A stretch of 49,231 nt of DNA from Sphingobacterium sp. (GCA_031253985.1 JAIRVH010000153.1:1-49231); one strand, 5' to 3'. Shown: positions 8,730-18,105, counted from the stretch's first letter. Made by a program: numbers and translations. The notes: generated from the letters alone by a model not told the origin.

Positions 8730-8763
8730 CAAAAATAATACCTTAATGTTAAGTTAATGTTAA
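8730..8763 (-). promoter_or_regulatory. Pho-box-like promoter of DUF47-pit
   Basis: On the minus strand TTAACA occurs at 8763-8758 and again at 8752-8747, an exact 11-bp period with a 5-bp spacer. Nine bp further is TATTTTTG (8737-8730), a TAnnTTTG -7 box. No TTTG -33 box is present; the direct repeat occupies that position, as expected for an activator-dependent promoter. The B. subtilis PhoP box is a pair of TTAACA-like repeats with about 5-bp spacing, and PhoB-family regulators bind direct repeats with 11-bp pitch. The link to phosphate rests on the site and the genes it precedes; the regulator itself is not in this window. Confidence 0.65.
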
Positions 8764-8801
8764 CATTGATTTTGTTTAAACACAGAAGTGTCATCAAATG
8801 T

Positions 8802-9839
8802 TTAGTTTCCTGACTGAACTTTTTGTAAAGTAAAGCCGAATGTTGTTCCAATGCCTTCTGTACTACGTACATTGACATTTTGCTGATGTGCTTCGACGAT
8901 ATGTTTTACAATGGCCAATCCCAATCCCGACCCTCCGATATCACGAGATCGACTCTTGTCAGTCCGAAAAAAGCGCTCGAATACGCGGCTGAGATTTTTT
9001 TCTTCAATTCCGTAGCCGTCGTCGGTAATTTCGATGAGAACCTGCTCAAATAGTGGAAAAATCTTAATTTTTGTTGTCCCACCTTCTTTCCCATACTTAA
9101 GCGAGTTGTCGATCAGATTGTATAACACCTGATGGATTTTATTGCGGTCTGCTTTGACCCAATGTGGTGTGCCTGTTTTAGGCTTAAATTCTATGTTAAT
9201 ATTGTGCTGGGTAGCTTTGTCCTCTAAAGAATAGGTCGTGTCTTTGATCAGTTCAACGATATCGAATTTCTCAATATTAAGGACCATTTTTCCGGACTCC
9301 AGTTTGGATATCTCATCGAGATCCTGAATCAGATAATTTAGTCGGTCTAGATTTCGAGCCGCTTTATCTAAGAAATTCTTTGCCATTTCCATATCTTCTT
9401 CGATAAGCCCATCTTGCAGGGTCTCAATGTAACCTTGGGTAGCAAATAGTGGAGTTTTGAATTCATGAGAAATGTTGGATAAAAACTCTCTACGGAATTT
9501 CTCTTGTGATTTTAATTGCTCGATTTCATTTTTTTTGTCTTTGGCCCAGGCTTTGACGTCGTTCTCCGCATCTGTAATAGGATCTTCACTGACGTGTTCT
9601 CCGATAGCATCTTTGAGGTCCTTACCAAGCTTCAGGTTATGAATTAGTTTATACATCGTATTGAGTCTACGATATATATATTTTTCAAATAGATAGTTAA
9701 ATAGAAGGAAACTCGTTACTACAGCAACAAGGAAAATGATCAAAGCTGTCTGTAGGTCATGTTTATAATAAAAGCTGATCGTGGATATTGCAATGCCGAC
9801 AGCCGCGGAGTTTGCCAGTAATAATTGTCTAAAATTCAT
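8802..9839 (-). CDS. Sensor histidine kinase, PhoR-like
   Basis: A 345-residue membrane kinase. Two membrane helices (about 8-24 and 30-50) are joined by only a few residues, so there is almost no periplasmic sensor; a HAMP-like/linker region follows to about 110. The dimerisation box is FLSNISHEFKTPL with phospho-acceptor His125. The ATPase domain has the N box NLIDNSLKYG, the G1 box DDGYGIEE, an F box around FERFFR, and the G2 box GGSGLGLAIVKHI. The minimal sensor resembles Bacteroidota PhoR kinases, which sense phosphate through the transporter complex. DUF47-pit lies directly downstream (90 bp), supporting a phosphate role. No response-regulator gene adjoins it. A terminator sits only 9 bp before the start codon. 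Confidence 0.9.
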   Translation of the reverse strand: MNFRQLLLANSAAVGIAISTISFYYKHDLQTALIIFLVAVVTSFLLFNYLFEKYIYRRLNTMYKLIHNLKLGKDLKDAIGEHVSEDPITDAENDVKAWAKDKKNEIEQLKSQEKFRREFLSNISHEFKTPLFATQGYIETLQDGLIEEDMEMAKNFLDKAARNLDRLNYLIQDLDEISKLESGKMVLNIEKFDIVELIKDTTYSLEDKATQHNINIEFKPKTGTPHWVKADRNKIHQVLYNLIDNSLKYGKEGGTTKIKIFPLFEQVLIEITDDGYGIEEKNLSRVFERFFRTDKSRSRDIGGSGLGLAIVKHIVEAHQQNVNVRSTEGIGTTFGFTLQKVQSGN

Positions 9840-9848
9840 TTGTTGAAT

Positions 9849-9873
9849 AAAAAAGGCCCCTGATTTGGAGCCT
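9849..9873 (-). terminator. Rho-independent terminator of psd, directly before the kinase gene
   Basis: On the minus strand AGGCTCC pairs with GGGGCCT (7 bp, one G-U) around the loop AAATCA and is followed by TTTTTT. It ends the psd transcript but lies between any upstream promoter and the kinase ATG at 9839. Confidence 0.82.
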
Positions 9874-9902
9874 AAGTTACTTATAATGATATTAATAAAT
9901 TG

Positions 9903-10556
9903 TTAAAATTTTCCGATAATCGTTTTTGCTCCGGTAACCTTGTCACCAATGTTAACATTGATTTCAGTTCCTAGCGGAAGAAATAAATCTACGCGCGAGC
10001 CAAATTTGATGAATCCGAATTCGTTCCCTTGTACAACTTCATCTTTTTCTTTCACATACCATACAATACGACGTGCCAGGGCTCCTGCAATTTGACGGAA
10101 AAGAACCTCTCTTCCGGCCTTATCTTTGACAACGACCGTTGTTCTTTCGTTGTCTGTAGATGATTTGGGATGCCAGGCTACTAAAAATTTTCCTGGATGA
10201 TATTTGAAGAAAGTAACCAGGCCGCTGATCGGATTTCTGTTGACATGTACGTTAACCGGCGACATAAATATAGACACCTGTATGCGTTTATCATGGAAAT
10301 ACTCATTTTCTTCCGTTTCCTCAATAACAACAACTTTTCCGTCTGCCGGGCATAGGATTATTCCATCTTCTGGACTAACGATTTTTTTGGGGCTTCTGAA
10401 AAATTGAACAACTGTAATGAATAGGAATGCTGATAGGGCATAAATAAACCATTTGGCATATTGCGAAACGTCATAATAATCCGCAACGGCATTGATAATG
10501 AAGATAAAAAGTACAGCGATTGCTAATGTGGTGTATCCTTCTTTATGAAATTTCAT
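9903..10556 (-). CDS. psd: Phosphatidylserine decarboxylase family protein
   Basis: A 217-residue enzyme converting phosphatidylserine to phosphatidylethanolamine, the main membrane phospholipid. It is of the short (archaetidylserine-decarboxylase-like) type common in Bacteroidota. One or two membrane helices lie at residues about 10-50. The body contains CPADGKVVVIEE, the His-bearing SIFMSPVNVHVNRNP, and the autocleavage site in FIKFGSRVDLFLP, where the Ser after Gly would become the pyruvoyl cofactor. After cleavage the small alpha subunit would be about 35 residues. It begins 34 bp after the MORN-like gene and ends at a clear terminator, so it closes the polA-MORN-psd transcript. Confidence 0.92.
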   Translation of the reverse strand: MKFHKEGYTTLAIAVLFIFIINAVADYYDVSQYAKWFIYALSAFLFITVVQFFRSPKKIVSPEDGIILCPADGKVVVIEETEENEYFHDKRIQVSIFMSPVNVHVNRNPISGLVTFFKYHPGKFLVAWHPKSSTDNERTTVVVKDKAGREVLFRQIAGALARRIVWYVKEKDEVVQGNEFGFIKFGSRVDLFLPLGTEINVNIGDKVTGAKTIIGKF

Positions 10557-10590
10557 ATCTATTTATTTCTCCTTATTTCTGCAAAGATAA

Positions 10591-11721
10591 TTATTTAGTC
10601 GAATTGTCTATTTGTCTTTCTATTTTAATTGAATGGGTATAGATTTTTCCGTCGCTACCTTGTGCTATTCCTCCAGTTACTCTAATGATGTCATCTTGGG
10701 GCTGATTTTCTTTATAGGTAGGAAAATAAAAATCGATACTTTTTGCAATCTGGCTCAAAATGCCATCGAAAGACTGATTATTGGAGTCCGAGCTTAATTT
10801 GAGATTTTTCAGGTTTGGCATTCCAGATTTCTTAACTTCTACGAGATAAGAAAAGTTAACCTGATTGGTGACATCCACGCCTGCTTTATTCAGTCTATCG
10901 TTAAAACGTTTTGCGATGAAAGCATAAAAATTGGAATAGTCATCAAAGCTACAAGACTTGCCATTAAATAGCTCTGCTCGGATAAAATAATCGTATGGCA
11001 GGACGCTTAGTGACATGAAATCCTCATTATTAAGGTCTCCATCATCATCATAGGTGGTTGTCAGCACACCATTTGTAAAACGTTGGGTCATGGCATAAAT
11101 TGGTTGCTGGCCTACATTATAAAAGTAGGTATTCCAGTTGCCCTGAGGCCGGCCATTTTTTACCTTTCCTTTTCGTAGATAGAAATCGAAACCGAACTCT
11201 GTGAAACCTTCAAAAGGAATAGAAAATTCATAGTTGCCTTCGCCATTCATGACCTCTTGTTTACCCCTGTTGTCCCAATAGTCCTTAATAAAATAACCTT
11301 GCTCATTATAGGTAATGCTCAATAGGGGTTTACCATCGGGGTAATAATATTTCCAATCCCCAGCCGGATGGTTGTTTTGAAAATTTACTTCCCATTTTAA
11401 CACTCCATTTGGATGGAAGGCTTGAAATAAGCCTTCTTTTTTACCATCTTTATAGGAACCAATGAGTATTCTCGCTCCATTTGGCGCAAAATCGCGAAAC
11501 TCACCATCAAAAACTTGTTTTGCAAAATCAAATTTGCTTACACGCTCGATCGTTTTAAATTCGCAATCTTTCGAAACTAGATAGTAGAATTTGTCAAAAT
11601 AAAAACGAATCAGTCTCTGGTCTAATTTTTCATAAAATACAGGTTTTTCGTCCTGTGCATATAGCTTTGTAAAGCTACATACAGAGAATAATAACAGGAT
11701 ATGGATGAGTTTTCTAATCAT
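10591..11721 (-). CDS. Secreted YwqK/MORN-variant repeat protein
   Basis: A 376-residue exported protein with a signal peptide (residues 1-22, ending KLYAQ). Residues about 80-150 hold MORN-variant repeats of the YwqK type: GSYKDGKKEGLFQAFHPNG, then NNHPAGDWKYYYPDGK. The remaining 200 residues are unassigned; the last third (SYLVEVKKSGMPNLKNLKL) faintly recalls a TonB-C-like beta fold, which is a guess. Such repeats are usually surface or scaffold elements; calling it an antitoxin because of the YwqK name would be misleading. It lies 4 bp downstream of polA and 34 bp upstream of psd, all on the minus strand, so it is co-transcribed with them. Confidence 0.75.
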   Translation of the reverse strand: MIRKLIHILLLFSVCSFTKLYAQDEKPVFYEKLDQRLIRFYFDKFYYLVSKDCEFKTIERVSKFDFAKQVFDGEFRDFAPNGARILIGSYKDGKKEGLFQAFHPNGVLKWEVNFQNNHPAGDWKYYYPDGKPLLSITYNEQGYFIKDYWDNRGKQEVMNGEGNYEFSIPFEGFTEFGFDFYLRKGKVKNGRPQGNWNTYFYNVGQQPIYAMTQRFTNGVLTTTYDDDGDLNNEDFMSLSVLPYDYFIRAELFNGKSCSFDDYSNFYAFIAKRFNDRLNKAGVDVTNQVNFSYLVEVKKSGMPNLKNLKLSSDSNNQSFDGILSQIAKSIDFYFPTYKENQPQDDIIRVTGGIAQGSDGKIYTHSIKIERQIDNSTK

Positions 11722-11725
11722 ATCA

Positions 11726-14527
11726 TTAGTGTGCTTCTAACCAATTTTTGCCTTCTCCAATTTCTACGATCAATGGTACATTTGTTTTAATAGCATTGGT
11801 CATTTTATCTAGAATAATTTTTTTGAATGCTTCAACCTCCTGTTTAGGCACGTCAAAAACCAATTCATCATGTACTTGCATGATCATTTTGCCCGATAAT
11901 CCCTGCTGTTTAATTTCTTTTTGAATAGCAATCATGGCAAGTTTGATTAAATCTGCTGCTGAACCTTGGATCGGCGCATTGATGGCGTTTCGTTCAGCAA
12001 ATCCACGAACAGTCATGTTTGCTGAATTGATATCTCTAAGATAACGTCTGCGTTTTAGAATTGTTTCAACATAGCCATTCTCTTTTGCAAACTCGACGGC
12101 ATCACTCATGTATTTTTTGATACCGGTATATTGGTTAAAATATTCATTAATAATATCAGAAGCTTCTTTACGTGAGATGCCCAGGTTTTGAGAAAGGCCA
12201 AATGCCGATTGACCATAAATAATGCCGAAGTTTACAGCTTTCGCGTTGCGTCGTTGTTCAGAGGTAACAGCATCAAATTCTATATGATACACTTTTGCGG
12301 CTGTTGCCCGGTGGATATCATGGCCTTGGCTAAACGCGTCCATCATATTTTGGTCTTTACTTAGCTCGGCAATCAGGCGAAGTTCAATTTGTGAATAATC
12401 GGCTGATAGGATCACATGATCTTCAGACCGTGGGATAAAAGCTTTTCTGACTTCTCTACCCCGTTCAGTGCGGATCGGGATATTTTGAAGGTTTGGATTG
12501 GTTGAGCTCAGGCGTCCCGTTGCGGCAACTGCTTGATTGTAGGAAGTGTGAATAAGTCCTGTTTCGGGGTTTATAAGCTCTGGCAGTGCATCAACGTAGG
12601 TTGATTTGAGTTTTTGCATTTGCCTGAAGTTTAGGATATCTTGAACGATGTCCGATTTATGGGCCAAGGCCAATAGCACATCTTCTCCCGTTTTATATTG
12701 TCCTGTTTTAGTTTTTTTAGCTTTAGGGTCCAATTGGAGCTTGTCGAACAGGACTTCCCCCAATTGTTTTGGGGAAGCGATATTGAAATTTACGCCTGCT
12801 TTCTCAAAAATTGACTCTTCAAGATTTTTTATGTCCTGCTCTAGTGTTTTTGAGAATTCCTCAAGCGCTGGAACATCTATTTTCACACCATTTCGTTCAA
12901 TTTCAGCCAGTATATAAACTAATGGGAACTCGACCTCTTGAGCGAGTTGTATAGTGTTGGTTTCAACAAGAAGCGGATGAAATATATTTTTTAGCTGTAG
13001 GGTAATATCTGCATCCTCGGCGGCATATTCTTTTATTTTTTCAATTTCAACGTCACGCATATTACCTTGTTTCTTGCCCTTTTCACCAATAAGTTCGGTA
13101 ATCGATACAGGGCTGTAATTCAGGTAATTTTCTGCGAGTACGTCCATACCATGACGGGTGTCTGGATCAATCAGATAGTGCGCAAGCATGGTATCAAATA
13201 GCGTGCCCTGCACTTTTACTCCATAGCGCGCTAACAACAAAATATCGTATTTGATATTTTGTCCCACTTTTTCGATGTTTGGGTTTTCTAGTGCAGTCTT
13301 GAAAATATCGACTACAGCCTGTGCTCCATCGCGGTCAGCTGGTGTCGGAATATAATACGCCTTGGTATTCTCGAAGGAAAATGATAGCCCAACAATGTCC
13401 GCCAGGTTGGCATCTAGACCTGTTGTTTCCGTATCAAAGCAAAAGCTATCTAAAGAAGCAAGTTGCTGGGCAAGTTCTGCTTGTTTTTCTCTTGTATCGA
13501 CCAAAACATACTCATGCGCTGTACTATGGATGTTATTTATCGCAGTATTTTCAACGATTACCTCAGTAATAACCTCTGTTGTCGTCACCGAAGTTACCGT
13601 TGCAGAAAATAAATCCATTTGTCCACTTGTGGGGGCGCTTTTGTCAAGAATGGAGAAATCTTCGCCAAAAACCCGCTTTCCAAGTGTTCTAAATTCTAAT
13701 TCAGCAAATAGCGGTTCAAGAATTTCTTTGTTTGGATCTTCCAGTTCAAGTGATTTTTCATCGAGGTCAATTGGTACATCCAATAAAATGGTGGCTAATT
13801 TTTTAGAGATAAGTCCTTGTTCAGCAAAATTTTCTACGTTTTCACGCATCTTTCCTTTGAGTTGATCTGCATTGGCGATAATTCCTTCTACAGACCCGTA
13901 TTCCTGAACAAGCTTTTTTGCTGTTTTCTCACCTATACCGGGTATTCCGGGGATATTGTCTACTGCATCGCCCCAAAGACCGAGAATATCAATTACCTGG
14001 CAAACATCGGAAACTTCCCATTTTTCCAGAATCTCTTTGACACCTTGTACTTCTGCGCCATTACCCATACGGGCGGGTTTGTAGATAAAGATATTTTCAG
14101 ATACGAGCTGCCCAAAATCTTTGTCAGGTGTCATGCAATAGACTTGGAAATCTTGCTTTTCAGCTTTTTTTGCGAGCGTGCCAATAATATCATCGGCTTC
14201 GTACCCATCCATTGTGATAATCGGGATATTGAAACCTTCGATTAAACGATTTATATAGGGGATAGAGGCTGCAAGATCCTCAGGCATTGACTCGCGATGC
14301 GCTTTGTAAGCTTCAAATTCAATATGTCGCGCGGTAGGTGCCGCTGTGTCGAACACTACTGCTATGTGGGAGGGTTGCTGATTTTTCAATACGTCCAACA
14401 GCGTATTGGTAAACCCCATGATTGCTCCTGTATTTAACCCGGTTGAAGTAATTCGGGGAGTTTTGCTCAAAGCAAAATAAGCTCTATATATAAGAGCCAT
14501 TCCATCTAGAAGAAATAGTTTTTTCAC
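11726..14527 (-). CDS. polA: DNA polymerase I
   Basis: A 933-residue polymerase for Okazaki-fragment processing and repair. Three domains are present. The 5'-3' exonuclease covers residues 1 to about 290 (LFLLDGMALIYRAYFAL, DGYEADDIIGT). The 3'-5' exonuclease covers about 345-520 and keeps its catalytic DxE in FCFDTETTGLD, so proofreading is probably intact. The polymerase domain covers about 560-933, with motif A LSADYSQIELR, the finger motif RRNAKAVNFGIIYG and motif C MQVHDELVFDVP. The start codon is GTG (14525-14527), beginning MKKLFLLDGMAL as in homologues. It diverges from rsgA across 106 bp. A minus-strand TACCTTTG near 14552-14559 may serve as its -7 box. Confidence 0.97.
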   Translation of the reverse strand: MKKLFLLDGMALIYRAYFALSKTPRITSTGLNTGAIMGFTNTLLDVLKNQQPSHIAVVFDTAAPTARHIEFEAYKAHRESMPEDLAASIPYINRLIEGFNIPIITMDGYEADDIIGTLAKKAEKQDFQVYCMTPDKDFGQLVSENIFIYKPARMGNGAEVQGVKEILEKWEVSDVCQVIDILGLWGDAVDNIPGIPGIGEKTAKKLVQEYGSVEGIIANADQLKGKMRENVENFAEQGLISKKLATILLDVPIDLDEKSLELEDPNKEILEPLFAELEFRTLGKRVFGEDFSILDKSAPTSGQMDLFSATVTSVTTTEVITEVIVENTAINNIHSTAHEYVLVDTREKQAELAQQLASLDSFCFDTETTGLDANLADIVGLSFSFENTKAYYIPTPADRDGAQAVVDIFKTALENPNIEKVGQNIKYDILLLARYGVKVQGTLFDTMLAHYLIDPDTRHGMDVLAENYLNYSPVSITELIGEKGKKQGNMRDVEIEKIKEYAAEDADITLQLKNIFHPLLVETNTIQLAQEVEFPLVYILAEIERNGVKIDVPALEEFSKTLEQDIKNLEESIFEKAGVNFNIASPKQLGEVLFDKLQLDPKAKKTKTGQYKTGEDVLLALAHKSDIVQDILNFRQMQKLKSTYVDALPELINPETGLIHTSYNQAVAATGRLSSTNPNLQNIPIRTERGREVRKAFIPRSEDHVILSADYSQIELRLIAELSKDQNMMDAFSQGHDIHRATAAKVYHIEFDAVTSEQRRNAKAVNFGIIYGQSAFGLSQNLGISRKEASDIINEYFNQYTGIKKYMSDAVEFAKENGYVETILKRRRYLRDINSANMTVRGFAERNAINAPIQGSAADLIKLAMIAIQKEIKQQGLSGKMIMQVHDELVFDVPKQEVEAFKKIILDKMTNAIKTNVPLIVEIGEGKNWLEAH

Positions 14528-14633
14528 AAAATTGAATTTTAGTCTCCTTACAAAGGTAAGAAATTCATCAAAGGGTAAGTTTAATAAATTTTTCCGATTT
14601 TTGTGCTATGACACATTTAACGCAACAGGATCT

Positions 14634-15554
14634 ATGAGAGGATTGGTGACTAAATCGACAGGTAGTTGGTACCAAGTTTTGGGTGAAGACGAGAAAAGAT
14701 ACGACTGTCGTATCAAAGGAAAGTTTCGTACCAAAGGAATAAAGACAACTAATCCTGTTGCTGTGGGTGATTGGGTATATTTTGATGTGGAACCTGATCA
14801 GGAAAGTGCGGTTATTTATGAACTAGAACCTCGTCGAAATTATATCATTCGGAAATCCGTCAATCTTTCTAAGCAAACTCAAATTATTGGAGCAAACTTG
14901 GATCAGGCTTTTTTGGTCGTGACACTTGCCTCGCCCCCAACTTCTTTAGGGTTTATCGATCGCTTTCTAGTGACAACGGAAGCTTACGGAATACCTGCTG
15001 TAATTATCTTCAATAAATTGGATCTTTTCAGCGATGAAGGATTGGAGATATTGGCAGATTATAAGGCTATTTATGAAAATATTGGTTATCCCTGCTTTGA
15101 GGTTTCTGCCTTAACGGGGACAAATATAGATGTTGTCAAGCAGCTGCTTAAAGATAAAATTACCTTAGTGTCAGGCCATTCGGGGGTTGGTAAATCAACA
15201 TTAATCAATGCAATTGTTCCCGAATATGGATTGAAGACGGGTGAAATATCCGACTGGTCGGACAAAGGAAAGCATACAACCACTTTTGCTGAAATGTTTG
15301 ATCTTCCTTTTGGAGGCAAGCTGATTGATACACCTGGGATTCGTGAATTGGGAATAGTCGATATAGAGAAACAAGAGTTATCTCATTTTTTTCCAGAGAT
15401 GCGCGCATTCATGAATCAGTGCCGATTTAATAATTGCAGGCATATCAATGAGCCCGGTTGTGTTATTATGGAAGCGGTGGAGGATGGTCGTATTGAAAGT
15501 TCACGATATGATAGCTACCTCAGCATGTATCATAATGAGGACAGCAGATCCTGA
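14634..15554 (+). CDS. rsgA: Ribosome small-subunit-dependent GTPase A
   Basis: A 306-residue circularly permuted GTPase that assists late 30S subunit maturation. An N-terminal OB fold is at about 1-75. The G4 motif NKLD and G5 region SALTG come before the G1 P-loop SGHSGVGKSTLIN and the G3 motif DTPG, the permuted order that defines the family. The C-terminal zinc knuckle is CRFNNCRHINEPGC. The ATG at 14634 gives a normal N-terminus (MRGLVTKSTGSWYQV); the longer in-frame opening from 14532 has no family support and would run into the polA promoter region. The gene ends at an inverted repeat shared with the convergent gene downstream. Confidence 0.96.
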   Translation: MRGLVTKSTGSWYQVLGEDEKRYDCRIKGKFRTKGIKTTNPVAVGDWVYFDVEPDQESAVIYELEPRRNYIIRKSVNLSKQTQIIGANLDQAFLVVTLASPPTSLGFIDRFLVTTEAYGIPAVIIFNKLDLFSDEGLEILADYKAIYENIGYPCFEVSALTGTNIDVVKQLLKDKITLVSGHSGVGKSTLINAIVPEYGLKTGEISDWSDKGKHTTTFAEMFDLPFGGKLIDTPGIRELGIVDIEKQELSHFFPEMRAFMNQCRFNNCRHINEPGCVIMEAVEDGRIESSRYDSYLSMYHNEDSRS

Positions 15555-15574
15555 TAAAAAAGCGGTTTCCGTTG

Positions 15575-15617
15575 TGCACAGCTTCCAAAGAGTGTCTAAC
15601 TTTTTGGAAGCTGTGCA
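15575..15617. terminator. 15-bp perfect inverted repeat between convergent genes
   Basis: TGCACAGCTTCCAAA at 15575-15589 is exactly complementary to 15603-15617, with a 13-nt loop. It lies between the stops of rsgA (+) and the 817-residue gene (-). Flanking T-runs are modest, so it may be a bidirectional terminator or a 3'-end stabiliser. Confidence 0.65.
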
Positions 15618-15651
15618 TTTAGGAAAATCTTTTTTCTTATCAGGGCAAACC

Positions 15652-18105
15652 TTAGCGTATCGCTTGAGTTAAATTCAAAAAGTCGCGAAGATAGGTACAC
15701 TCTTTCGAAGCGATAGTAAAGAATGGTGTATTCTTATATTGTGTGTTCAACTCTTTGAAATATTTGTTTTGCATCGAAAAGCGATAAAAAGGATTTTTTA
15801 GCGGTGAATCATAATATTGCCAGCGTGATTCATTGGTATAAACAAAATCTTTCTGCTCGCATTTGGCTAGCATAAATGTGCATTTCGCCTTGAATTCTTT
15901 ATCAGTGCTAAGCGAGCGGGCTTTGCTATACCATTCTTTTGCAGATGTTGTCTGTAAATAATTGCGTTGCCAATGAAGTGTGGAGGCCGCATGGCTATCT
16001 GTCGATGACCAGTCATAGGACACCATTGACCAAGCATTTCCATAGGTACTTGTCTGGTAGATACCTGTCGCCATCTGGAAGTAATACGCCGCTTTTTTCT
16101 GGTTATCTTTTTCTGTTTTTATTGCATTTTCCAACCGGGCCATACGTTCGGCATATTTTAGTTTGGTTGTATATTCTTTCCCGTATTTTTTTGGATAATC
16201 ATTTATCGTGACAATAAAGGGGTTGGGTTTGATATCATCTTCATCTTCGCTATACCAATTTTTAATCTCCTTTATTTTATGATCTTTAGGAAGGCTTGCT
16301 AGCGTTTTCGCTGCTTTTTGGAAGTCCAGTTCCCGTAGATAGGTTGTACCCAATAATTCTGTGAGGTAGTCTTTATTGAAATGCTTGATATCTTTCAATA
16401 AGAATTTGGATAACGTCTGCTGCTGGGAGTTGTCCGATAATAAATTTCTTATCTTTAATAAGGTTTTAGGTGTAAGGCTATTCTCCCAAAAATGCATTGT
16501 TGTCCATTGCATATTGTCCTCCAAGGAGTCTTTCACAAAGCCATAATTGTAAAAAGCATCCGCCTTTACGGCTGCTAGGCTCGCCATGGCGGTATCCTGC
16601 GTATTTAAATAGTGCTTTACCACAAGATTTTGCAGAATATTCCGGCAGATTAAGCTATAGTTACTATACTCAAAAGCGCTATAACCCCAGCTTTGTTTTC
16701 TCGCGTCTTCTTTTCCGTCAAGTCTTGCCTTTTCTTCCAGCCACGTTAACGTTTTGGTCAATTGAACTTCATCCAGCTGTTTGCTGCTCTGCCAGTCAGT
16801 CAATTGGGTAAGCAATCGGGTAATTTGAAATTGATCAATCAATTTCGGACTAAGATCAGTCTCTTTTATTTCGGAAAGATATTCTTTTGCTAAAGTATTA
16901 TCCTTATTCATCCAGCTAAGGTACGCAGCAGTAATAAGTCCCAATTGAGGTTGGATATATTTTTTGTCGCGATAGATTTGTAAGGCAAAATTGCGGACAG
17001 AATCTAAGTGTAGTTTAACTTTTCCTTTATCTTCATTTCTTGTGTAATAATTATAGTTATCACTACTGAGGTAAAAGGACTCATTCATTTCTGTTTCAAT
17101 CTTATTGACTTCGCGTCCTAACAGTACAGCATTGACGGTATTGGCAGGGTCAAGCTGATAGCAGGCGGTCAGATATTTCAGCGCATAATCACTTGTCCCA
17201 AAGCCTATGATTGCGTTGATATTGAATTTATCCGCATCATTTTTTGCATATTGAAATATCTCGGCATCGCTTGCCGTAATATAATGGAAATTAGCGTAAG
17301 CAAGGATGCGCCGTTCTGGACTAGCAGTGAATAACTTCGAAAAGAGATAGGCAGATTTTGCGGGATCGCCATTTTTGCGGACAGCACCGGCATAGTTGGA
17401 TAGTGCCCAATTGAGGATAGCGTCATCTCCTTTTGCAGTTTGCAGATACTTTTCATAAACCGTCATACTCTTTGCGTATTCCTGTCCAAATAGATATAAA
17501 CGGGCGGCTTGATAAGCATAGCGGGTATACAGAAAGCTATTTTTGGGATATTTGGCGATTTGCTGTTCGGCGAGCTCAGCAAATTGTATAATTTCTTTGA
17601 AATTTCGGGTATCCGGATCCCAATAGTTATGTTGAATATTCGTGATCGGTTCCTGCTTTTTGGTGAACATAAAATAAGCACGTTCAGCTTCATGTTTTCC
17701 GTCGATCAATGTGCTTAGGAAAGTATTTCCTTTAATCGAGTCGGGAAGGTTTGTCCAGACAGCCTTTTGTTGGTTGCTCGCTAAATTAGCGGTTGCATCA
17801 TTGCTATTGTACATCAATTGCTCAACATCCTTAACTTTAACCTGTGCACCAAGGTGCCGGGCCCAGGCTTCGGCGTTGATTAAGCTTTCCTTTACTGGTG
17901 CTTCTTCGGTATAAAGAAACTGATAGGGAATGAATTGAAAGGCAGAAAATCCATTATCCTCCAGATTGGGGAGGTAATATGTCGTTTGATTGTCGTAAGG
18001 ATCCACTTCGGGACCGCAGGCGATATTGGTTGCAATCTCCCCAAAGAAGAAAGCTAATGTTGTGCTAGAAAGCAGCAATAATTTTTTGTAATTCGGCAGC
18101 GCCAT
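15652..18105 (-). CDS. Large exported helical-repeat protein, uncharacterised
   Basis: An 817-residue protein I cannot assign to a characterised family. It has an N-terminal hydrophobic export signal (about 9-29) followed by IACGPEVDPYDNQ; the Cys is at a lipoprotein-like position, but the -3 residue is Asn, so the lipobox is not canonical. The rest is largely alpha-helical with TPR-like patches, for example SFLYTRYAYQAARLYLFGQE and ANFHYITASDAE. It is rich in Tyr, Trp and Asn, as in periplasmic or surface proteins of this phylum. Its start overlaps the upstream lipoprotein gene by 41 bp, implying translational coupling and a joint function. It ends near the inverted repeat shared with rsgA. 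Confidence 0.7.
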   Translation of the reverse strand: MALPNYKKLLLLSSTTLAFFFGEIATNIACGPEVDPYDNQTTYYLPNLEDNGFSAFQFIPYQFLYTEEAPVKESLINAEAWARHLGAQVKVKDVEQLMYNSNDATANLASNQQKAVWTNLPDSIKGNTFLSTLIDGKHEAERAYFMFTKKQEPITNIQHNYWDPDTRNFKEIIQFAELAEQQIAKYPKNSFLYTRYAYQAARLYLFGQEYAKSMTVYEKYLQTAKGDDAILNWALSNYAGAVRKNGDPAKSAYLFSKLFTASPERRILAYANFHYITASDAEIFQYAKNDADKFNINAIIGFGTSDYALKYLTACYQLDPANTVNAVLLGREVNKIETEMNESFYLSSDNYNYYTRNEDKGKVKLHLDSVRNFALQIYRDKKYIQPQLGLITAAYLSWMNKDNTLAKEYLSEIKETDLSPKLIDQFQITRLLTQLTDWQSSKQLDEVQLTKTLTWLEEKARLDGKEDARKQSWGYSAFEYSNYSLICRNILQNLVVKHYLNTQDTAMASLAAVKADAFYNYGFVKDSLEDNMQWTTMHFWENSLTPKTLLKIRNLLSDNSQQQTLSKFLLKDIKHFNKDYLTELLGTTYLRELDFQKAAKTLASLPKDHKIKEIKNWYSEDEDDIKPNPFIVTINDYPKKYGKEYTTKLKYAERMARLENAIKTEKDNQKKAAYYFQMATGIYQTSTYGNAWSMVSYDWSSTDSHAASTLHWQRNYLQTTSAKEWYSKARSLSTDKEFKAKCTFMLAKCEQKDFVYTNESRWQYYDSPLKNPFYRFSMQNKYFKELNTQYKNTPFFTIASKECTYLRDFLNLTQAIR

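Noticed and set aside
10591..11721. Annotating the MORN-like protein as a toxin-antitoxin component
   Set aside because: The YwqK name is carried over by repeat similarity; the protein is exported, three times longer than YwqK, and no toxin gene adjoins it.
13362..13865. A 167-codon plus-strand frame inside polA
   Set aside because: It is antisense to conserved polymerase sequence, rich in Ser and Val as expected for a shadow frame, and has no recognisable domain.
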